A stretch of DNA of 64,000 bases, from assembly GCA_013151865.1 (NCBI GenBank), contig JAADHN010000121.1:1-64000 (forward strand). Reading direction: 5' to 3'. The stretch is from Kiritimatiellota bacterium. GTDB lineage: Bacteria; Verrucomicrobiota; Lentisphaeria; Oligosphaerales; JAADHN01. A program made the position numbers and the translations under genes. Of this stretch, positions 43,573 to 54,120 are shown piece by piece (positions within the stretch are counted from its first letter, which is position 1; each line of letters opens with the position of its first letter). The notes beneath the pieces are model-generated. The model did not search any database. It saw only the letters and a program-made list of their open reading frames with translations, and had not been told where the DNA came from.

Positions 43573-46482
43573 TCAATCCGCTGTCCGGTCGCGCCGGCGG
43601 GCCTTTCGCCGTCTCCTCGCTTTGGTGGGTTTGGGCGACGGGAGGACCGTACGGAGGTACTGCCCGGTATAGGATTCGGGTACGGCGGCCACGGCCTCCG
43701 GCGACCCGGCGGCCACGACGCGTCCGCCCTCGTCGCCGCCCTCGGGTCCGAGGTCAATGAGGTGGTCGGCGACTTTGATGACATCGATGTTGTGCTCGAT
43801 AACCAACACCGTATTGCCCTGGTCGCGTAGGGATTGCAGGACCTGCAGCAATTTCTCCACGTCGGCTGCGTGCAGTCCTGTTGTAGGTTCATCCAGGATG
43901 TACAGCGTGTGTCCGCGGGGCCGTCGGGCCAGCTCGGCGGCAAGCTTGACCCGCTGGGCTTCGCCGCCGGAGAGGGTCGGCGCGGGTTGGCCGAGATGGA
44001 GGTAGCCGAGTCCGACCGCATCGAGCGTGGCGAGCTTGCGCTGCAATCGGGGGTGGTGCTTGAAGAACTCGAGGGCCTGCTCGATGGTCATATCCAGTAC
44101 ATCGGCAATACTCCGGCCTCGGTAATGAATACGGAGCGTCTCGCGGTTGTAGCGCCGCCCCTTGCAGGCTTCGCACTGGACGTAGACGTCCGGCAGGAAT
44201 TGCATCTCGATTTTCTTCATACCGTCGCCACGGCACTCTTCGCAGCGCCCGCCCTTGACGTTGAAACTGAACCGGCCCGGCTTGTACCCCCGGACCCGGG
44301 CGTCGGGCACTTTGGCGAAGAGCTGTCGGATCAGGGTGAAGGCGTCCGTGTACGTGGCAGGGTTGGATCTGGGCGTGCGCCCGATGGGGCTCTGATCGAT
44401 GACGATCAGTTTGTCCACGTGCTCGGTCCCCTCGATTCGTTCATGGGCGCCCGGAGGTTCGCCTTTGAGCCCAAGCGCCCGTCGGATGGCCCGTTTCAGT
44501 ATATCGTCTACCAGCGTGCTTTTGCCGGAGCCCGACACGCCGGTCACGCATGTGAACGTGCCGAGCGGGACGTCCGTGTCGATGTGTTTGAGGTTGTGTT
44601 GAGCGGCCCCCACGATCCGCAATCGCCGGCCGTTTCCCGGGTTGCGTTCGGTTGGGACGGGGATGCTGCGGTCGCCGCGGAGGAAGCCCCCCGTAATCGA
44701 GTCGGGACAGGCCGCGATTTGGTCCGGGGTTCCGGCGCACACGACGCGGCCGCCGTTCCGGCCGGCCCCGGGGCCGAGGTCGACCACGTAGTCCGCGCGC
44801 CGGATCGTCTCGAGATCGTGTTCGACCACGATGACCGTGTTTCCCTGGTCTCGGAGTTGCTCGAGCGTTTCGAGCAGGCGTGCATTGTCCCGCTGGTGCA
44901 AGCCGATGGTGGGTTCGTCGAGCACGTAGGCCACGCCCACCAGGCCGCTGCCGACCTGAGTCGCCAAGCGGATGCGCTGCGCTTCGCCACCGGACAATGT
45001 GCCGCTTTCGCGGTCCAGAGTGAGGTATCCCAAGCCGACAGACAGCAGGAAACCGAGCCGCCCGCGCACTTCCTTGACAATTTCTCCCGCAATGGCTCGT
45101 TCCGACTCGGACAGGGACTGCTCGAGCCGGTTCGCGAAGACGGCCGCCTCTTCGATGCTCATGCCGCAGAGTTCGTGAATGTTGACGTTGCGGACCGTGA
45201 CGGCCAGGCTTTCGGGCCGCAAGCGCGCTCCCCGGCAGTCGGGACAGAGTTCCCGGCCCATGGCTTTGTGCAGGCGTTCCCGGACGGCCTCACTCTCGGT
45301 TTCGCCGAATCGCCGCATCAAATTCGGAATGATGCCCTCGAACGGCCGCACCATTCGGTGTCGCCGTCCTCCTCGCCAGAAATCGAAGACGATTTCCTCG
45401 TCGCCGCTGCCGTACAACAAGGTCTGCCGCACTTTTTCCGGCAGGTCCTCCCACGGCGTGGTCAAGGCGAACCCGTAATGTTCGGCGAGACACCGCAAGA
45501 GGTGGTTGTAATAAATGATCAGACGTCGCGGACCGCGGCGCCAGAGGGGGATGGCCCCGCGCCGGATGGACAGGGTTGGGTCCGGAACCACCTGTTCGGG
45601 GAGAAATACCAAGCGGTTTCCCAGCCCGTGACACGTGGGGCAGGCGCCGTACGGGCTGTTGAACGAGAAATTCCGGGGCAGCAGTTCCCCGAAGCTGATG
45701 TCGCAATGCGTGCAGGCCAAGTGTTCGCTAAGTATTTCCTCCCGCCATCCGTTCTTGGCGTGTTCGTCCTCGATCATGGCGACCAGCACGCCCTCGCCGA
45801 CGCGCAGGGCCAGCTCGACAGAGTCCGTCAGCCGTGCCGCGGACGTGCGCCCCGTGACCAATCGGTCCACCACCGCCTCGATGGTGTGGCGTTTGTTGCG
45901 GTCCAGCTCGATTTCTTCGTCCAGCGCGCGGATTTCTCCGTCCACTCGGGCGCGAACGAACCCGTCGCGCTGGAGTTCCGCCAGCACTTCGCGGTGTTCC
46001 CCTTTCCGACCGCGGATGCGCGGGGCCAGGATCACCAGGCGTCGCCCTTCGGGTTGGGCGGCGAGCGCGTCCGTGATGCGTTGGGCGCTTTGCCCGAAAA
46101 CCGGCTGGCCGCACCGGGGACAATGGGGTTCGCCGATGTGGGCGAACAGGAGCCGGAGGTAATCATAGATTTCCGTGGTTGTGGCGACCAGGGATCGTGG
46201 ATTGCTGCCCGCGGAACGTTGCTCGATGGCAATGGCGGGCGACAGGCCGTCGATGCGCTCGACGTCCGGTTTCTGGAGTCGGTCCAGGAACTGCCGGGCA
46301 TACGCGGACAGACTCTCAACGTACCGCCGCTGACCTTCCGCATAAATGGTGTCGAAGGCCAGTGAGGACTTCCCGGACCCGCTCAGGCCGGTGATGACCA
46401 CCAGCGCGTCGCGAGGAATGGCCACGTCGATGTTCTTAAGGTTGTGCTGGCGGGCCCCCCAGACTTTAATTTCCGTGGGCAT
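43573..46482 (-). CDS. uvrA: excinuclease ABC subunit A
   Basis: 969 residues from ATG 46482. Two ABC cassettes are seen (Walker [15 protein letters not shown] and [13 protein letters not shown]; signatures [12 protein letters not shown] and [12 protein letters not shown]). Zinc-binding cysteines occur at [22 protein letters not shown] and [16 protein letters not shown]. It recognises bulky DNA lesions and loads UvrB. About 25 residues longer than the common form because of a basic C-terminal tail ([13 protein letters not shown]). A housekeeping gene unrelated to its neighbours; the longer open frame up to 46656 is not needed. Confidence 0.96.
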   Translation of the reverse strand: MPTEIKVWGARQHNLKNIDVAIPRDALVVITGLSGSGKSSLAFDTIYAEGQRRYVESLSAYARQFLDRLQKPDVERIDGLSPAIAIEQRSAGSNPRSLVATTTEIYDYLRLLFAHIGEPHCPRCGQPVFGQSAQRITDALAAQPEGRRLVILAPRIRGRKGEHREVLAELQRDGFVRARVDGEIRALDEEIELDRNKRHTIEAVVDRLVTGRTSAARLTDSVELALRVGEGVLVAMIEDEHAKNGWREEILSEHLACTHCDISFGELLPRNFSFNSPYGACPTCHGLGNRLVFLPEQVVPDPTLSIRRGAIPLWRRGPRRLIIYYNHLLRCLAEHYGFALTTPWEDLPEKVRQTLLYGSGDEEIVFDFWRGGRRHRMVRPFEGIIPNLMRRFGETESEAVRERLHKAMGRELCPDCRGARLRPESLAVTVRNVNIHELCGMSIEEAAVFANRLEQSLSESERAIAGEIVKEVRGRLGFLLSVGLGYLTLDRESGTLSGGEAQRIRLATQVGSGLVGVAYVLDEPTIGLHQRDNARLLETLEQLRDQGNTVIVVEHDLETIRRADYVVDLGPGAGRNGGRVVCAGTPDQIAACPDSITGGFLRGDRSIPVPTERNPGNGRRLRIVGAAQHNLKHIDTDVPLGTFTCVTGVSGSGKSTLVDDILKRAIRRALGLKGEPPGAHERIEGTEHVDKLIVIDQSPIGRTPRSNPATYTDAFTLIRQLFAKVPDARVRGYKPGRFSFNVKGGRCEECRGDGMKKIEMQFLPDVYVQCEACKGRRYNRETLRIHYRGRSIADVLDMTIEQALEFFKHHPRLQRKLATLDAVGLGYLHLGQPAPTLSGGEAQRVKLAAELARRPRGHTLYILDEPTTGLHAADVEKLLQVLQSLRDQGNTVLVIEHNIDVIKVADHLIDLGPEGGDEGGRVVAAGSPEAVAAVPESYTGQYLRTVLPSPKPTKARRRRKARRRDRTAD

Positions 46483-46990
46483 ACCGAGGTCGACTCCTGG
46501 AGGCACGTTGCAAGGGACCGCAGGACGTTCCCGGCGCCGGCGCCCTGTAATCGGGACGGTCGGTGCACGAAAAAGGCGGAGACCCTCGAGGTCCAAGGGC
46601 TTCGAGTAAACACTACCGGGCGTCTTCAATCTACTGCCCGCTTCGCCGCCCTGCAACGGGGCAGGGCCGGTCCGCAGCGTTGCGGAATCCTTACTGCGGT
46701 GTCGAGTGTCGGGTCCCGGTCCGACAGGCCGAAACAGCTTCCCCCCGGACGCACTCCATCGCGGTTGGAGTCCGATATCGTTCTGGGCATCCCCCCCGGC
46801 GGGGCGGTCCGTTTTTCGTCTCGAGACAATTCAGAGTGTGGGCCAACTCCCTGCCTCTGCAACGCCGCTTCGCATGCATTATTCTGCGCTGCCTGCAATT
46901 GGCGTCTCGGACTGATTCGCGGCCGAACTTTCAGCGTTGCGGATCGCAGAGACCCCACCACAAATCATCGGCGAGCCGCTTGCGCCGCCT
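46483..46990. other. 500-bp intergenic region
   Basis: Upstream of uvrA and downstream of the CehA-type gene, both on the minus strand. No gene or clear LexA-type box is seen; several short frames overlap without family features. Confidence 0.5.
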
Positions 46991-47878
46991 TCACACGCCC
47001 GGCGGAATAGTGATCGGGTTCGACCAGGCCCGCCGACCTTGAGCGTCGACCACCTCGACCCTCAGGTAACCGGTCCCGGGCGACACGGCGATCTCGGCCT
47101 CGGTGAGGGGGACGCCGCCGTCGCTGTAGAAGCTCCGCCCGCGGGAACGCCGGCACATGAAGTGAATCTCGCTGGCCGGGGAACAGGCGACCCTGGCCCT
47201 GCCGTCGGCGACGCGCAGGTCGTGAATCATCGGTCCGCTGCTGCTGTAGCCCGCACCGGTTCGGAGAGCTTCGAGGATCCCCGCGACCGAACGTTCGCGT
47301 ACCCGCAGCATGGTCCAGCCCATGAAGATGTCGCGGCCACCGTGGGTGTCGTCGACCGCTACGGCGGGCAACCACCGCCCGGCATCGAGGAGATAATCCC
47401 AGATTACGGAACTGCACCCTTTGCCGATCTTGGTGCACGTGGCGTTGTAGACTTCGACCGCCGCCAAACCCTCGACCGCCATGATCTGGTCCGGCGTGTG
47501 GCCGCACCAATATGGATGGGCGAAGACCACTTCCCCCCCGCGTTCCCGCACGGATCGGACCAAGGCATTGGGGCCGGCACTTTCGTCATACGGGAAATCG
47601 GCCGGGACGTTCAGCGCCACCAAGTGGTAGAGATCTCCACCCGGGCAGGCGGGGTGCATTTCGATCCCTTGGATCACCAAAAACCCATCCAGGGCCCTTT
47701 TCCGTACTGGGGTGACGACCCGATGATCGGTGATGGCCAGGGCGTCGTAGCCGGCTTCTCGGTACTCAGCAATACGCTCCTCGAGTGAATGGGTCCCGTC
47801 GGACGCCGTCGTATGAGTGTGGAGGTTCACTTTGAGCCAGACGCCGTCGGATGCTTCGAACGGGTTTGCGCAGGTCAT
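46991..47878 (-). CDS. CehA/McbA-type PHP metallohydrolase
   Basis: 295 residues. PHP motifs: KVNLHTHTTASDGTHS at the N-terminus, ALAITDH, IEMHPA, VFAHPYW and VDDTHGGRD. It has no signal peptide and is probably cytoplasmic. The CehA/McbA group includes hydrolases of phosphodiesters and carbamates, but most are uncharacterised. The C-terminal 70 residues form a beta-rich domain (GGVPLTEAEIAVSPG) that family members share. Divergent from the YtfJ-like gene. Confidence 0.82.
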   Translation of the reverse strand: MTCANPFEASDGVWLKVNLHTHTTASDGTHSLEERIAEYREAGYDALAITDHRVVTPVRKRALDGFLVIQGIEMHPACPGGDLYHLVALNVPADFPYDESAGPNALVRSVRERGGEVVFAHPYWCGHTPDQIMAVEGLAAVEVYNATCTKIGKGCSSVIWDYLLDAGRWLPAVAVDDTHGGRDIFMGWTMLRVRERSVAGILEALRTGAGYSSSGPMIHDLRVADGRARVACSPASEIHFMCRRSRGRSFYSDGGVPLTEAEIAVSPGTGYLRVEVVDAQGRRAWSNPITIPPGV

Positions 47879-48141
47879 CGCCGGTTTCTCCTGCCGTCAG
47901 CCAGAGGGGGATTGCCGCGGACCGGAGAATGTAGCGTGTCCCGTGGGCCGAACAAGCCGCAACCGGAGGGCGAGACTCCATCGAGCCGTTGACCGCATCC
48001 GGCGTCGAATGACGCAACGGGCCCTGGCCGGTCCGGACGATGGCGCTTTTTTTTGACGGCGGACTGCTTGCAACCGGCGAAACCGGAACGACAATATGCG
48101 AGAATCCGGGTCTCCCGCCCTCGAACATATGGAGTTTCGAA

Positions 48142-48810
48142 ATGCTCGGCAGTCAGTGGTGGTACAGCCGGAAGCGTCCCCTGCGGGGGTATCGGTCCCG
48201 GACCGGGGGCAGAGATTGGGGCCCGGGACCGTGTCGCAGTCGTGTCGCGTCGGTACTGGTTCTGGTTCTTTTGTGCTTGTGCGGCGCGAGTTGTTGGGCC
48301 GGGGGCCTGGAAGTCGGCGCCCCGGCGCCCCGGGTCGCCCTGTCCGGCGCGGCCGGCGGGCGTTTGAACGGGGCGCCCTGGAGCAGCAGCGAACTGCGGG
48401 GCCGGGTCCATGTGCTTTTTTACGTCGATCCGGACGAGAAGGACCTGAACGAGCACGTTGCCCAAGCCATCAAGCGCGAGAAGTTTCCGGATACGGAATT
48501 CGGCTCCGTGGCCGTCATCAACATGGCGGCGACCTGGAAACCCAATTGGTTGATCGCAGTCATTCTCAAGCGAAAACAGGCCCGATACCCTCGGACGGTT
48601 TACGTCCGGGACAACAAGAAAGTCCTGGTTCGGAAATGGGGTCTGGCCGACGATTCTTATGTCATCACCGTGTTCGACCGCGACGGCCGAGTGCGGTTTT
48701 CTCGCGCGGGGAAATTCACAGACCGGCAGACGCGGCAGTTGATCGACCTGCTGCGCGAGGAAATCGGCCGGAAACCCATGGCCCCGCGGCAAGCGGCCGC
48801 GGGAAACTGA
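48142..48810 (+). CDS. YtfJ-like secreted thioredoxin-fold protein
   Basis: 222 residues from ATG 48142 (GGAG seven bases upstream). A long n-region precedes a hydrophobic stretch (VLVLVLLCLCGASC), so it is exported or lipidated. The mature part follows the YtfJ pattern: GAPAPRVAL, GGRLNGAPWSSSELRGRVHVLFYVDPDEKDLNEHVAQ, VAVINMAATWKPNWLI and TVYVRDNKKVLVRKWGL. No CxxC is present. The function of YtfJ is unknown. It is followed on the same strand by the GH29 gene after 112 bases. Confidence 0.75.
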   Translation: MLGSQWWYSRKRPLRGYRSRTGGRDWGPGPCRSRVASVLVLVLLCLCGASCWAGGLEVGAPAPRVALSGAAGGRLNGAPWSSSELRGRVHVLFYVDPDEKDLNEHVAQAIKREKFPDTEFGSVAVINMAATWKPNWLIAVILKRKQARYPRTVYVRDNKKVLVRKWGLADDSYVITVFDRDGRVRFSRAGKFTDRQTRQLIDLLREEIGRKPMAPRQAAAGN

Positions 48811-48922
48811 TCGTTTCGAAACAGTCATCGCAGCCTTGTTCCGGCAGTTCTTGCACGTTCCGCAAACGGATCGTTCGCACGGCCGGGACCCGACCCCCGA
48901 GCAACAGGGAGGACTCGATCCA

Positions 48923-50200
48923 ATGACCGTCCCGACACCCGCACCGACGCCCGGCGACACCTCCTGGTTCATGCATGACCGCTTCGGCATGTTCATTCAC
49001 TGGGGGACGTACGCCCTGGCCGCCCGGCACGAATGGGTCAAGAACCGGGAACAGATCCCGGATGATGTGTACCGAAAGTACTTCGAGTACTTCGACCCCG
49101 ACCTGTACGACCCCCGGGAGTGGGCCCGCACGGCCCGCGAAGCCGGTATGAAGTACGTGGTCATCACGAGCAAGCACCACGAGGGCTTCTGCCTGTGGGA
49201 CAGCCAATACACCGATTACAAGGCCACGAACACCCCGTGCGGCAAAGACCTGCTGCGGCCGTTTGTCGAGGCGTTCCGGGCCGAGGGTTTGCGGGTGGGG
49301 TTTTATTACTCCCTGATCGACTGGCACCACCCCGAGTTCCCCATCGACGGCATCCATCCGATGCGCAATCACCCCGACGCCCTCAAGTGGAACGAAACCC
49401 GCGATGTCCGCAAATACGCCGAGTACATGCGGAACCAAGTGCGGGAACTGCTCACCGGGTACGGCAAGATCAGCATCATGTGGTTCGACTTTTCTTACCC
49501 CACCAACGAGTATCGGGGCATGAAGGGCAAGGGCCGCGATGACTGGGAGAGCGAGAAACTGCTGAAGATGGTCCGAGAGCTGCAGCCCGGGATCATCGTG
49601 GACAACCGCCTCGATCTGCCGTCCGAGATGGCCGACATCCAGACCCCGGAGCAGTTCCAACCGCGAGAGGGCGTCAAGATCGACGGCAAACCCGTGGTTT
49701 GGGAAGCTTGCCAGACCTTCAGCGGTTCCTGGGGGTACTACCGGGACGAGTACACCTGGAAAAGCCCGGAGCAACTCATCCAGATGCTGATCAACACGGT
49801 TTCCTGCGGCGGAAACTTGCTCATGAACGTGGGGCCCACTGCTCGGGGCACGTTCGATGACCGGGCCCTCGACGCCCTGGATGTGTACGCCCAGTGGATG
49901 CGGCTCCACAGTCGTTCGATCTACGGATGCACGCAGAGCGAATTCCAGGCGCCCCGGGACTGCCGGTTCACCCAGAACGGCAAGCGGCTGTATCTGCACG
50001 TCTTCGCGTGGCCGTTCCGTCACTTGCACATCGACGGTCTGGCGGGGAAGGTCGAATATGCACAATTGCTCAATGACGCTTCCGAAATTCGGATGACCAC
50101 GCCCCGCGAAGGGGAGGCGAACCGTGAGACCCTTACGCTCGAGCTGCCGGTGCGCAAGCCCGATACGGTCGTCCCGGTCATCGAGCTTTTTCTCGCGTGA
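48923..50200 (+). CDS. alpha-L-fucosidase, GH29
   Basis: 425 residues from ATG 48923 (AGGGAGG ten bases upstream). GH29 hallmarks: RFGMFIHWGTYALAARHEWV near residue 20, MKYVVITSKHHEGFCLWDS near residue 76, and ISIMWFDFSYP near residue 185 with the expected Asp nucleophile; QTPEQFQP and SPEQLIQMLINTVSCGGNLLMNVGP follow. There is no signal peptide, so it is cytoplasmic, or exported in another way. It hydrolyses alpha-L-fucosyl residues by a retaining mechanism. It is convergent with a second glycosidase-like gene. Confidence 0.9.
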   Translation: MTVPTPAPTPGDTSWFMHDRFGMFIHWGTYALAARHEWVKNREQIPDDVYRKYFEYFDPDLYDPREWARTAREAGMKYVVITSKHHEGFCLWDSQYTDYKATNTPCGKDLLRPFVEAFRAEGLRVGFYYSLIDWHHPEFPIDGIHPMRNHPDALKWNETRDVRKYAEYMRNQVRELLTGYGKISIMWFDFSYPTNEYRGMKGKGRDDWESEKLLKMVRELQPGIIVDNRLDLPSEMADIQTPEQFQPREGVKIDGKPVVWEACQTFSGSWGYYRDEYTWKSPEQLIQMLINTVSCGGNLLMNVGPTARGTFDDRALDALDVYAQWMRLHSRSIYGCTQSEFQAPRDCRFTQNGKRLYLHVFAWPFRHLHIDGLAGKVEYAQLLNDASEIRMTTPREGEANRETLTLELPVRKPDTVVPVIELFLA

Positions 50201-50342
50201 TTCTCTTGTCGAAACGCGTCTGCGGACGTTGCCGCGCGATGCAGGCTGGCGTGGTCGCGGAGCCAGTGCCCACGCGGACGTCCACTCGATTCTTCAACTT
50301 CCCAACTCACGCCGTCGCAGTGCCCGCGCGGGTGCGCAGACC

Positions 50343-52328
50343 TCACTGCTCGAACACGAGCAGCGCGTGCCCGACCGTTTCGGGGACCGTGACGACCGCG
50401 TAGCCTGCCTCGATCCGGAACGGCAATTCCTCTTCGCTCGGCGCCAAGACCACCCGGCCCGGGGGCGTTCCATCCAGTCGCAGGCGCACCTCGAGGTCAT
50501 GGAGGGCGATGGGTTCCTCGATCATGTTCGTTCCGGCTCCCCGTTGCTCGGGAACGTACGCCAGGATGTGCACCATGCGTCGGCCGGGTTGGGCGGTAAC
50601 GGTCAGTCGCGCGAAGGACGGGGCGTTCGGCGCCCGGAGCAGGGGGCGCGGCAGGAGCCTGTCTAAAAGATGTTCGAGGACCTGGCGGACCGGAATTGGT
50701 GCGTAGTTGTAATACGTGGTGAAAAGCGGATGGGAAACGTGGGCCACCCGTCCGTTGAGCGTCACTGCGGGACGCCCGGTCGGCTTGTCCGGCGGCAGAT
50801 AGACAAACCCGTGTTCGCCGTCCCAATGCCGGTTGTAATAGGGGGCCGCGATCTCGGCCAGGACTTCAGCGCCGTCGTTTGTGGAGACCGCGATGCCGCG
50901 GTCGTAAAGCGTGATCGGCATGTCGGGCAACCCCGGCAGCATTCCGGGCCGGGCCTGGAGATAGGCCGGGTCGAACGGATCGTCGCCCTCGTATTCGAGG
51001 CCCCACTCCGGAAACACGAACCCCTGTCGCTTTCGGTCGAGTCCGGACCAGCCGGTGCTCAGGACGGCGCCGCCGCGGTCGAGGTGCGCACGGACCCGGG
51101 CGCGGGCCTCTCCGTCCAGGAAGACGAAGTCCGGCAATACCAGCAATTCGTACTGGTCCCACGGTGCGGCCAGCGACGGGATGTCGAATTGGTGTTTCAG
51201 TTCGCAGAGGACCCGTGTGGCGGCCTTGATCGCATTGAACTGCCGCCCGTACTCGGCGGCTCGGCCCGGGGTCCGGTGTTTGTAGCCCGGATAGGGCATC
51301 AGCATGGGGACGGCGGCGTCCACGACCGGCCGGGCGCCGTCGATCCAAGGCTCGAGTTTCTGCAGTCGTTTGTACAGGCGGGTGTCGAGGTCGACCACCG
51401 CCCGATTCAAGTCTCCGCGCGGGTGAAAGTGGTCCCCGATCGTGGTCCGCAGACCGTTGGCGATTCCTTTGACGATGTCGTATTCGAGGCCCGCTTCGGT
51501 GCGGATGCCGCCGAAGTCGCCCCAGGATCGGTGGAACCTGGCGGTCATGTTCAGTACCGGCTTGCCGAGCGTGCGCAGATAACGCGCCCCGACCGGCAGC
51601 ATTTCGTACCCCCAACCGCCCGTGGGCAGGCACTCGAACTCGAGGTACGTGCCGAAGTCGGCCTGGGCCTCGAATCCCACGCCGTTGCAAAACAGCAGCA
51701 GGTCCGACTTGACCTTTTTCGCCGCTTCACAGATCCGCTGCGCCATGCCGACGACTTTGCGATAATTGAAGGCGTGCAACTGCTCCGTGTCTTGCCAGTC
51801 GACGCCCTCGGCCTTCATTTTCCGCATGCATTCGTAGCCGATGCACGGCGCTGTGGCCATGCAGTCGAGGAACAAGCCGTCGACGTCGCATTTCTCGATG
51901 CACTCGCAGGCCATGGCGGTCACGTGGTCGCCGTAGCCGGTGTTGTAGCACATCTGCCGGAAGAAATGGTTGAGCCGGTCCTTGCCGTACGTTTCGCCGC
52001 TTTGGGGAAGCACGAGCCAATCCCGATTACGCAGGCCCTCTTCGTGGCTGAGGCCCACGTTGATGTAGGCCGAAAGGGCGATCCCCCGCCGGTGGCAGGC
52101 CCGGGTCAATTCTCCCAGTAGGTCGTACTTGAGGGCCGGGTGACGAATGCCGATTTCGGTGTCGTAATACGCCGTGCCCAAGTTGCAGCGAGCCGGGAAG
52201 ACCACGTAGTCCACCCCGGCCTCGACGAACCAGTCGGCGATGGCCTCGAAATCGAACCCCTTTCCCACGTCCGGGTTCGCCGGCATGGTGTGAAAGTCGA
52301 AAAACAGACACCATTTGGGGTCGTGCAT
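50343..52328 (-). CDS. GH151-like alpha-L-fucosidase candidate
   Basis: 661 residues from ATG 52328 (AAAGGA upstream). The N-terminus FFDFHTMPANPDVG and VDYVVFPARCNLGTAYYDT resembles GH151 and related TIM-barrel glycosidases. The order TIM barrel (1-380), flavodoxin-like beta-galactosidase trimerisation domain (380-560: LLVLPDFVFLDGEARARV) and beta-sandwich end agrees with that family. There is no signal peptide. The substrate is not proven: GH42-like beta-galactosidases share the middle domain. Next to GH29 and GH141-like genes, alpha-L-fucosidase is the best guess. Confidence 0.6.
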   Translation of the reverse strand: MHDPKWCLFFDFHTMPANPDVGKGFDFEAIADWFVEAGVDYVVFPARCNLGTAYYDTEIGIRHPALKYDLLGELTRACHRRGIALSAYINVGLSHEEGLRNRDWLVLPQSGETYGKDRLNHFFRQMCYNTGYGDHVTAMACECIEKCDVDGLFLDCMATAPCIGYECMRKMKAEGVDWQDTEQLHAFNYRKVVGMAQRICEAAKKVKSDLLLFCNGVGFEAQADFGTYLEFECLPTGGWGYEMLPVGARYLRTLGKPVLNMTARFHRSWGDFGGIRTEAGLEYDIVKGIANGLRTTIGDHFHPRGDLNRAVVDLDTRLYKRLQKLEPWIDGARPVVDAAVPMLMPYPGYKHRTPGRAAEYGRQFNAIKAATRVLCELKHQFDIPSLAAPWDQYELLVLPDFVFLDGEARARVRAHLDRGGAVLSTGWSGLDRKRQGFVFPEWGLEYEGDDPFDPAYLQARPGMLPGLPDMPITLYDRGIAVSTNDGAEVLAEIAAPYYNRHWDGEHGFVYLPPDKPTGRPAVTLNGRVAHVSHPLFTTYYNYAPIPVRQVLEHLLDRLLPRPLLRAPNAPSFARLTVTAQPGRRMVHILAYVPEQRGAGTNMIEEPIALHDLEVRLRLDGTPPGRVVLAPSEEELPFRIEAGYAVVTVPETVGHALLVFEQ

Positions 52329-52708
52329 GATGGAGTCCTTTCTCGTTGTCTCGCATTTCGGCGACAGGGCCGGCCGGGCGGAGCGGTCCCATCGGACGAA
52401 TCAAGCAGATCAAGCGGACCGGTGAGACCGGCGGGTCCTGCTGCGGGTTCGCGCCCGTTGTGAACCGTCCGCAACATAGCCCGCATAGGGGCTGCTGTCA
52501 GCCGGGATGGGGTCCGAAGCACGGGGCCGTAAACTCAGTCCGCATGAAGGAAGCCCGATCATCGGTTGCGGGCTGTTGTCGTCCACTGCTTCAGCGTGTT
52601 GCCCAGTACGGACCTTCGCGGCCAAGTGCGTGCATTGACACCGGGCAGGAGAACAGGCACAAAAAGAACGGGCCGACCGGCAGATCCCGGTCGGCCCGTT
52701 GGGTTGTC
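52329..52708. other. intergenic region with tRNA terminator
   Basis: Carries the upstream region of the GH151-like gene and the tRNA terminator at its right end. Nothing else is recognised. Confidence 0.5.
52661..52700 (-). terminator. Rho-independent terminator of the tRNA gene
   Basis: A 14-bp stem with arms 52667-52680 and 52687-52700, a 6-base loop and TTTTT on the minus strand at 52665-52661. It lies 9 bases downstream of the tRNA 3-prime end. The best terminator in the window. Confidence 0.85.
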
Positions 52709-52785
52709 TGGTGGAGCTGAGGGGAGTCGAACCCCTGACCTGTTGATTGCGAACCAACCGCTCTAGCCAACTGAGCTACAGCCCC
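52709..52785 (-). tRNA. tRNA-Ala (anticodon CGC)
   Basis: 77 bases including an encoded CCA. The acceptor stem GGGGCTG/CAGCTCC has the G3:U70 pair that defines alanine tRNAs. D arm GCTC/GAGC, anticodon stem GTTGG/TCAAC with loop TTCGCAA (anticodon CGC for codon GCG), T arm AGGGG/CCCCT with TTCGACT loop, discriminator A. All arms pair fully apart from one G-T. Confidence 0.95.
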
Positions 52786-53275
52786 GAAACACCGGGCAGC
52801 CGCAAAGCGGCAATCGGTCTATAAGCTAATCGCCCGGTCCGGCAAGTCAAGCAGGTTTGGGCGGTGAAATCGCCCCGAGCCTTGGGCTTGTTCCGTGGCG
52901 CCGCGAAGGGGCCGCCTCCGCCGCGGCCGGCTCGGCGCGCAATTGCCCGTTGCCTCGGATGCTTGGGCAGAACCGGTCACTTACGGGCAGGACGGCTCGA
53001 GACCGATACCACGTCGAAAGCGGAATCGGGCGCAACCACGGTTGCCATAACTGCACCGATGCCGTTTCAGCGCCCACGAGACCGAGGGGGCGCCCCTTGC
53101 GCCGGCCCCGGCTGTTGCAAACAGCGAGTTCGGGCGGCACATTACGGGTCGTCTCGCAATGACCTCGAGCACCGGCAAGCCCGCGGGCCTTGCAGGGCCC
53201 TGTCTCTGCCTGCGGAGCAGCGCTCCGGACCGCACCCCTGAAGGATCCCGTTTGACCGAACAAAGGAGGCTCTCG
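52786..53275. other. 490-bp intergenic region with small palindromes
   Basis: Holds the tRNA promoter and, near its right end, small hairpins (GGGCC/GGCCC at 53185-53200 and GGAGC/GCTCC at 53214-53226). A 20-base string at 53150-53169 is almost the same as 28621-28640. No gene is supported. Confidence 0.45.
52818..52845 (-). promoter_or_regulatory. promoter of tRNA-Ala
   Basis: Minus strand TTGCCG (52845-52840), 16-base spacer, TATAGA (52823-52818). Predicted start near 52811, about 25 bases before the tRNA. The leader forms a GCCGC-AAA-GCGGC hairpin (52799-52811) likely removed by processing. Confidence 0.55.
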
Positions 53276-54028
53276 ATGGCGGAACAGAAAAAACTCGGCT
53301 ACGACGACACTCCCATGCTCCCGGACGTGCCGTGGCACGTCCACGACGGCAATCGACCCCAACCCCGGGTTGTGACCCCCGGAACGTTCGCCACCCAGGA
53401 TGCACCCGGACTCCCCCCGTCCGATGCGATCATTCTCTTCAACGGCGAAAACCTGGACGGCTGGAAGGGCAAGAACGACACGCCGGCGCCCTGGAAAGTG
53501 GAAAACGGCTACATGGAAGTTGTCCCCAAGACGGGCGACATCGTTTCCAGAGAAGAATTCGGGGATTGCCAGCTCCACGTCGAGTGGGCCGCGCCGGTCG
53601 AAGTGAGCGGCGATGGGCAGGGCCGGGGCAACAGCGGTGTGTTCCTCATGAGTCGGTACGAGATCCAGGTCTTGGACTGCTTCGAGAATCCGACGTACCC
53701 GGACGGCACCACCGGCGGCATCTACGGGCAATGCCCGCCCCTGGTCAATGCCTGCCGCAGACCGGGGCAGTGGCAGGTTTACGACATCGTTTGGCTGGCG
53801 CCGCGGTTCGCGGCCGACAAGCTGGTCAGTCCGGGGCGGGTGACCGTGTTCTTCAACGGCGTGGTCATTCATCATTTTCGCGAGGTGTGGGGGCCGACGA
53901 CGCACCGCAAACTTCCCACGGTGACGCCCCATCCGCCGGTCGGTCCACTTCGACTCCAGGACCACAACAACCCCGTGCGTTTCCGGAACATCTGGTACCG
54001 TCCGCTCAAAGGGTACGACGTGAATTGA
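53276..54028 (+). CDS. DUF1080 (3-keto-disaccharide hydrolase-like) protein
   Basis: 250 residues from ATG 53276 with AAAGGAGG six bases upstream. The concanavalin-like DUF1080 fold is shown by AIILFNGENLDGWKGK, WKVENGYMEVVPKTGDIVS, LHVEWAAP, GNSGVFLMSRYEIQVLD, TGGIYGQCPPLVNACR and VTVFFNGVVIHH. There is no signal peptide. DUF1080 domains bind or cleave glycans, and some are 3-keto-glycoside hydrolases; they are abundant in Planctomycetes and Verrucomicrobia. Found near fucosidase genes, so a carbohydrate role fits. Confidence 0.88.
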   Translation: MAEQKKLGYDDTPMLPDVPWHVHDGNRPQPRVVTPGTFATQDAPGLPPSDAIILFNGENLDGWKGKNDTPAPWKVENGYMEVVPKTGDIVSREEFGDCQLHVEWAAPVEVSGDGQGRGNSGVFLMSRYEIQVLDCFENPTYPDGTTGGIYGQCPPLVNACRRPGQWQVYDIVWLAPRFAADKLVSPGRVTVFFNGVVIHHFREVWGPTTHRKLPTVTPHPPVGPLRLQDHNNPVRFRNIWYRPLKGYDVN

Positions 54029-54120
54029 CGGTCTGCGGTTCCGGAGTCCGCCGCAGTCCCTCGGCCGACCGCCCACCGGCGGCGTCCGGAGAGTCGTCCC
54101 CCACCGGAGGATTCGTGTGC

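Noticed and set aside
43834-46365. 843-codon plus-strand frame
   Set aside because: Antisense to uvrA; no recognisable domain.
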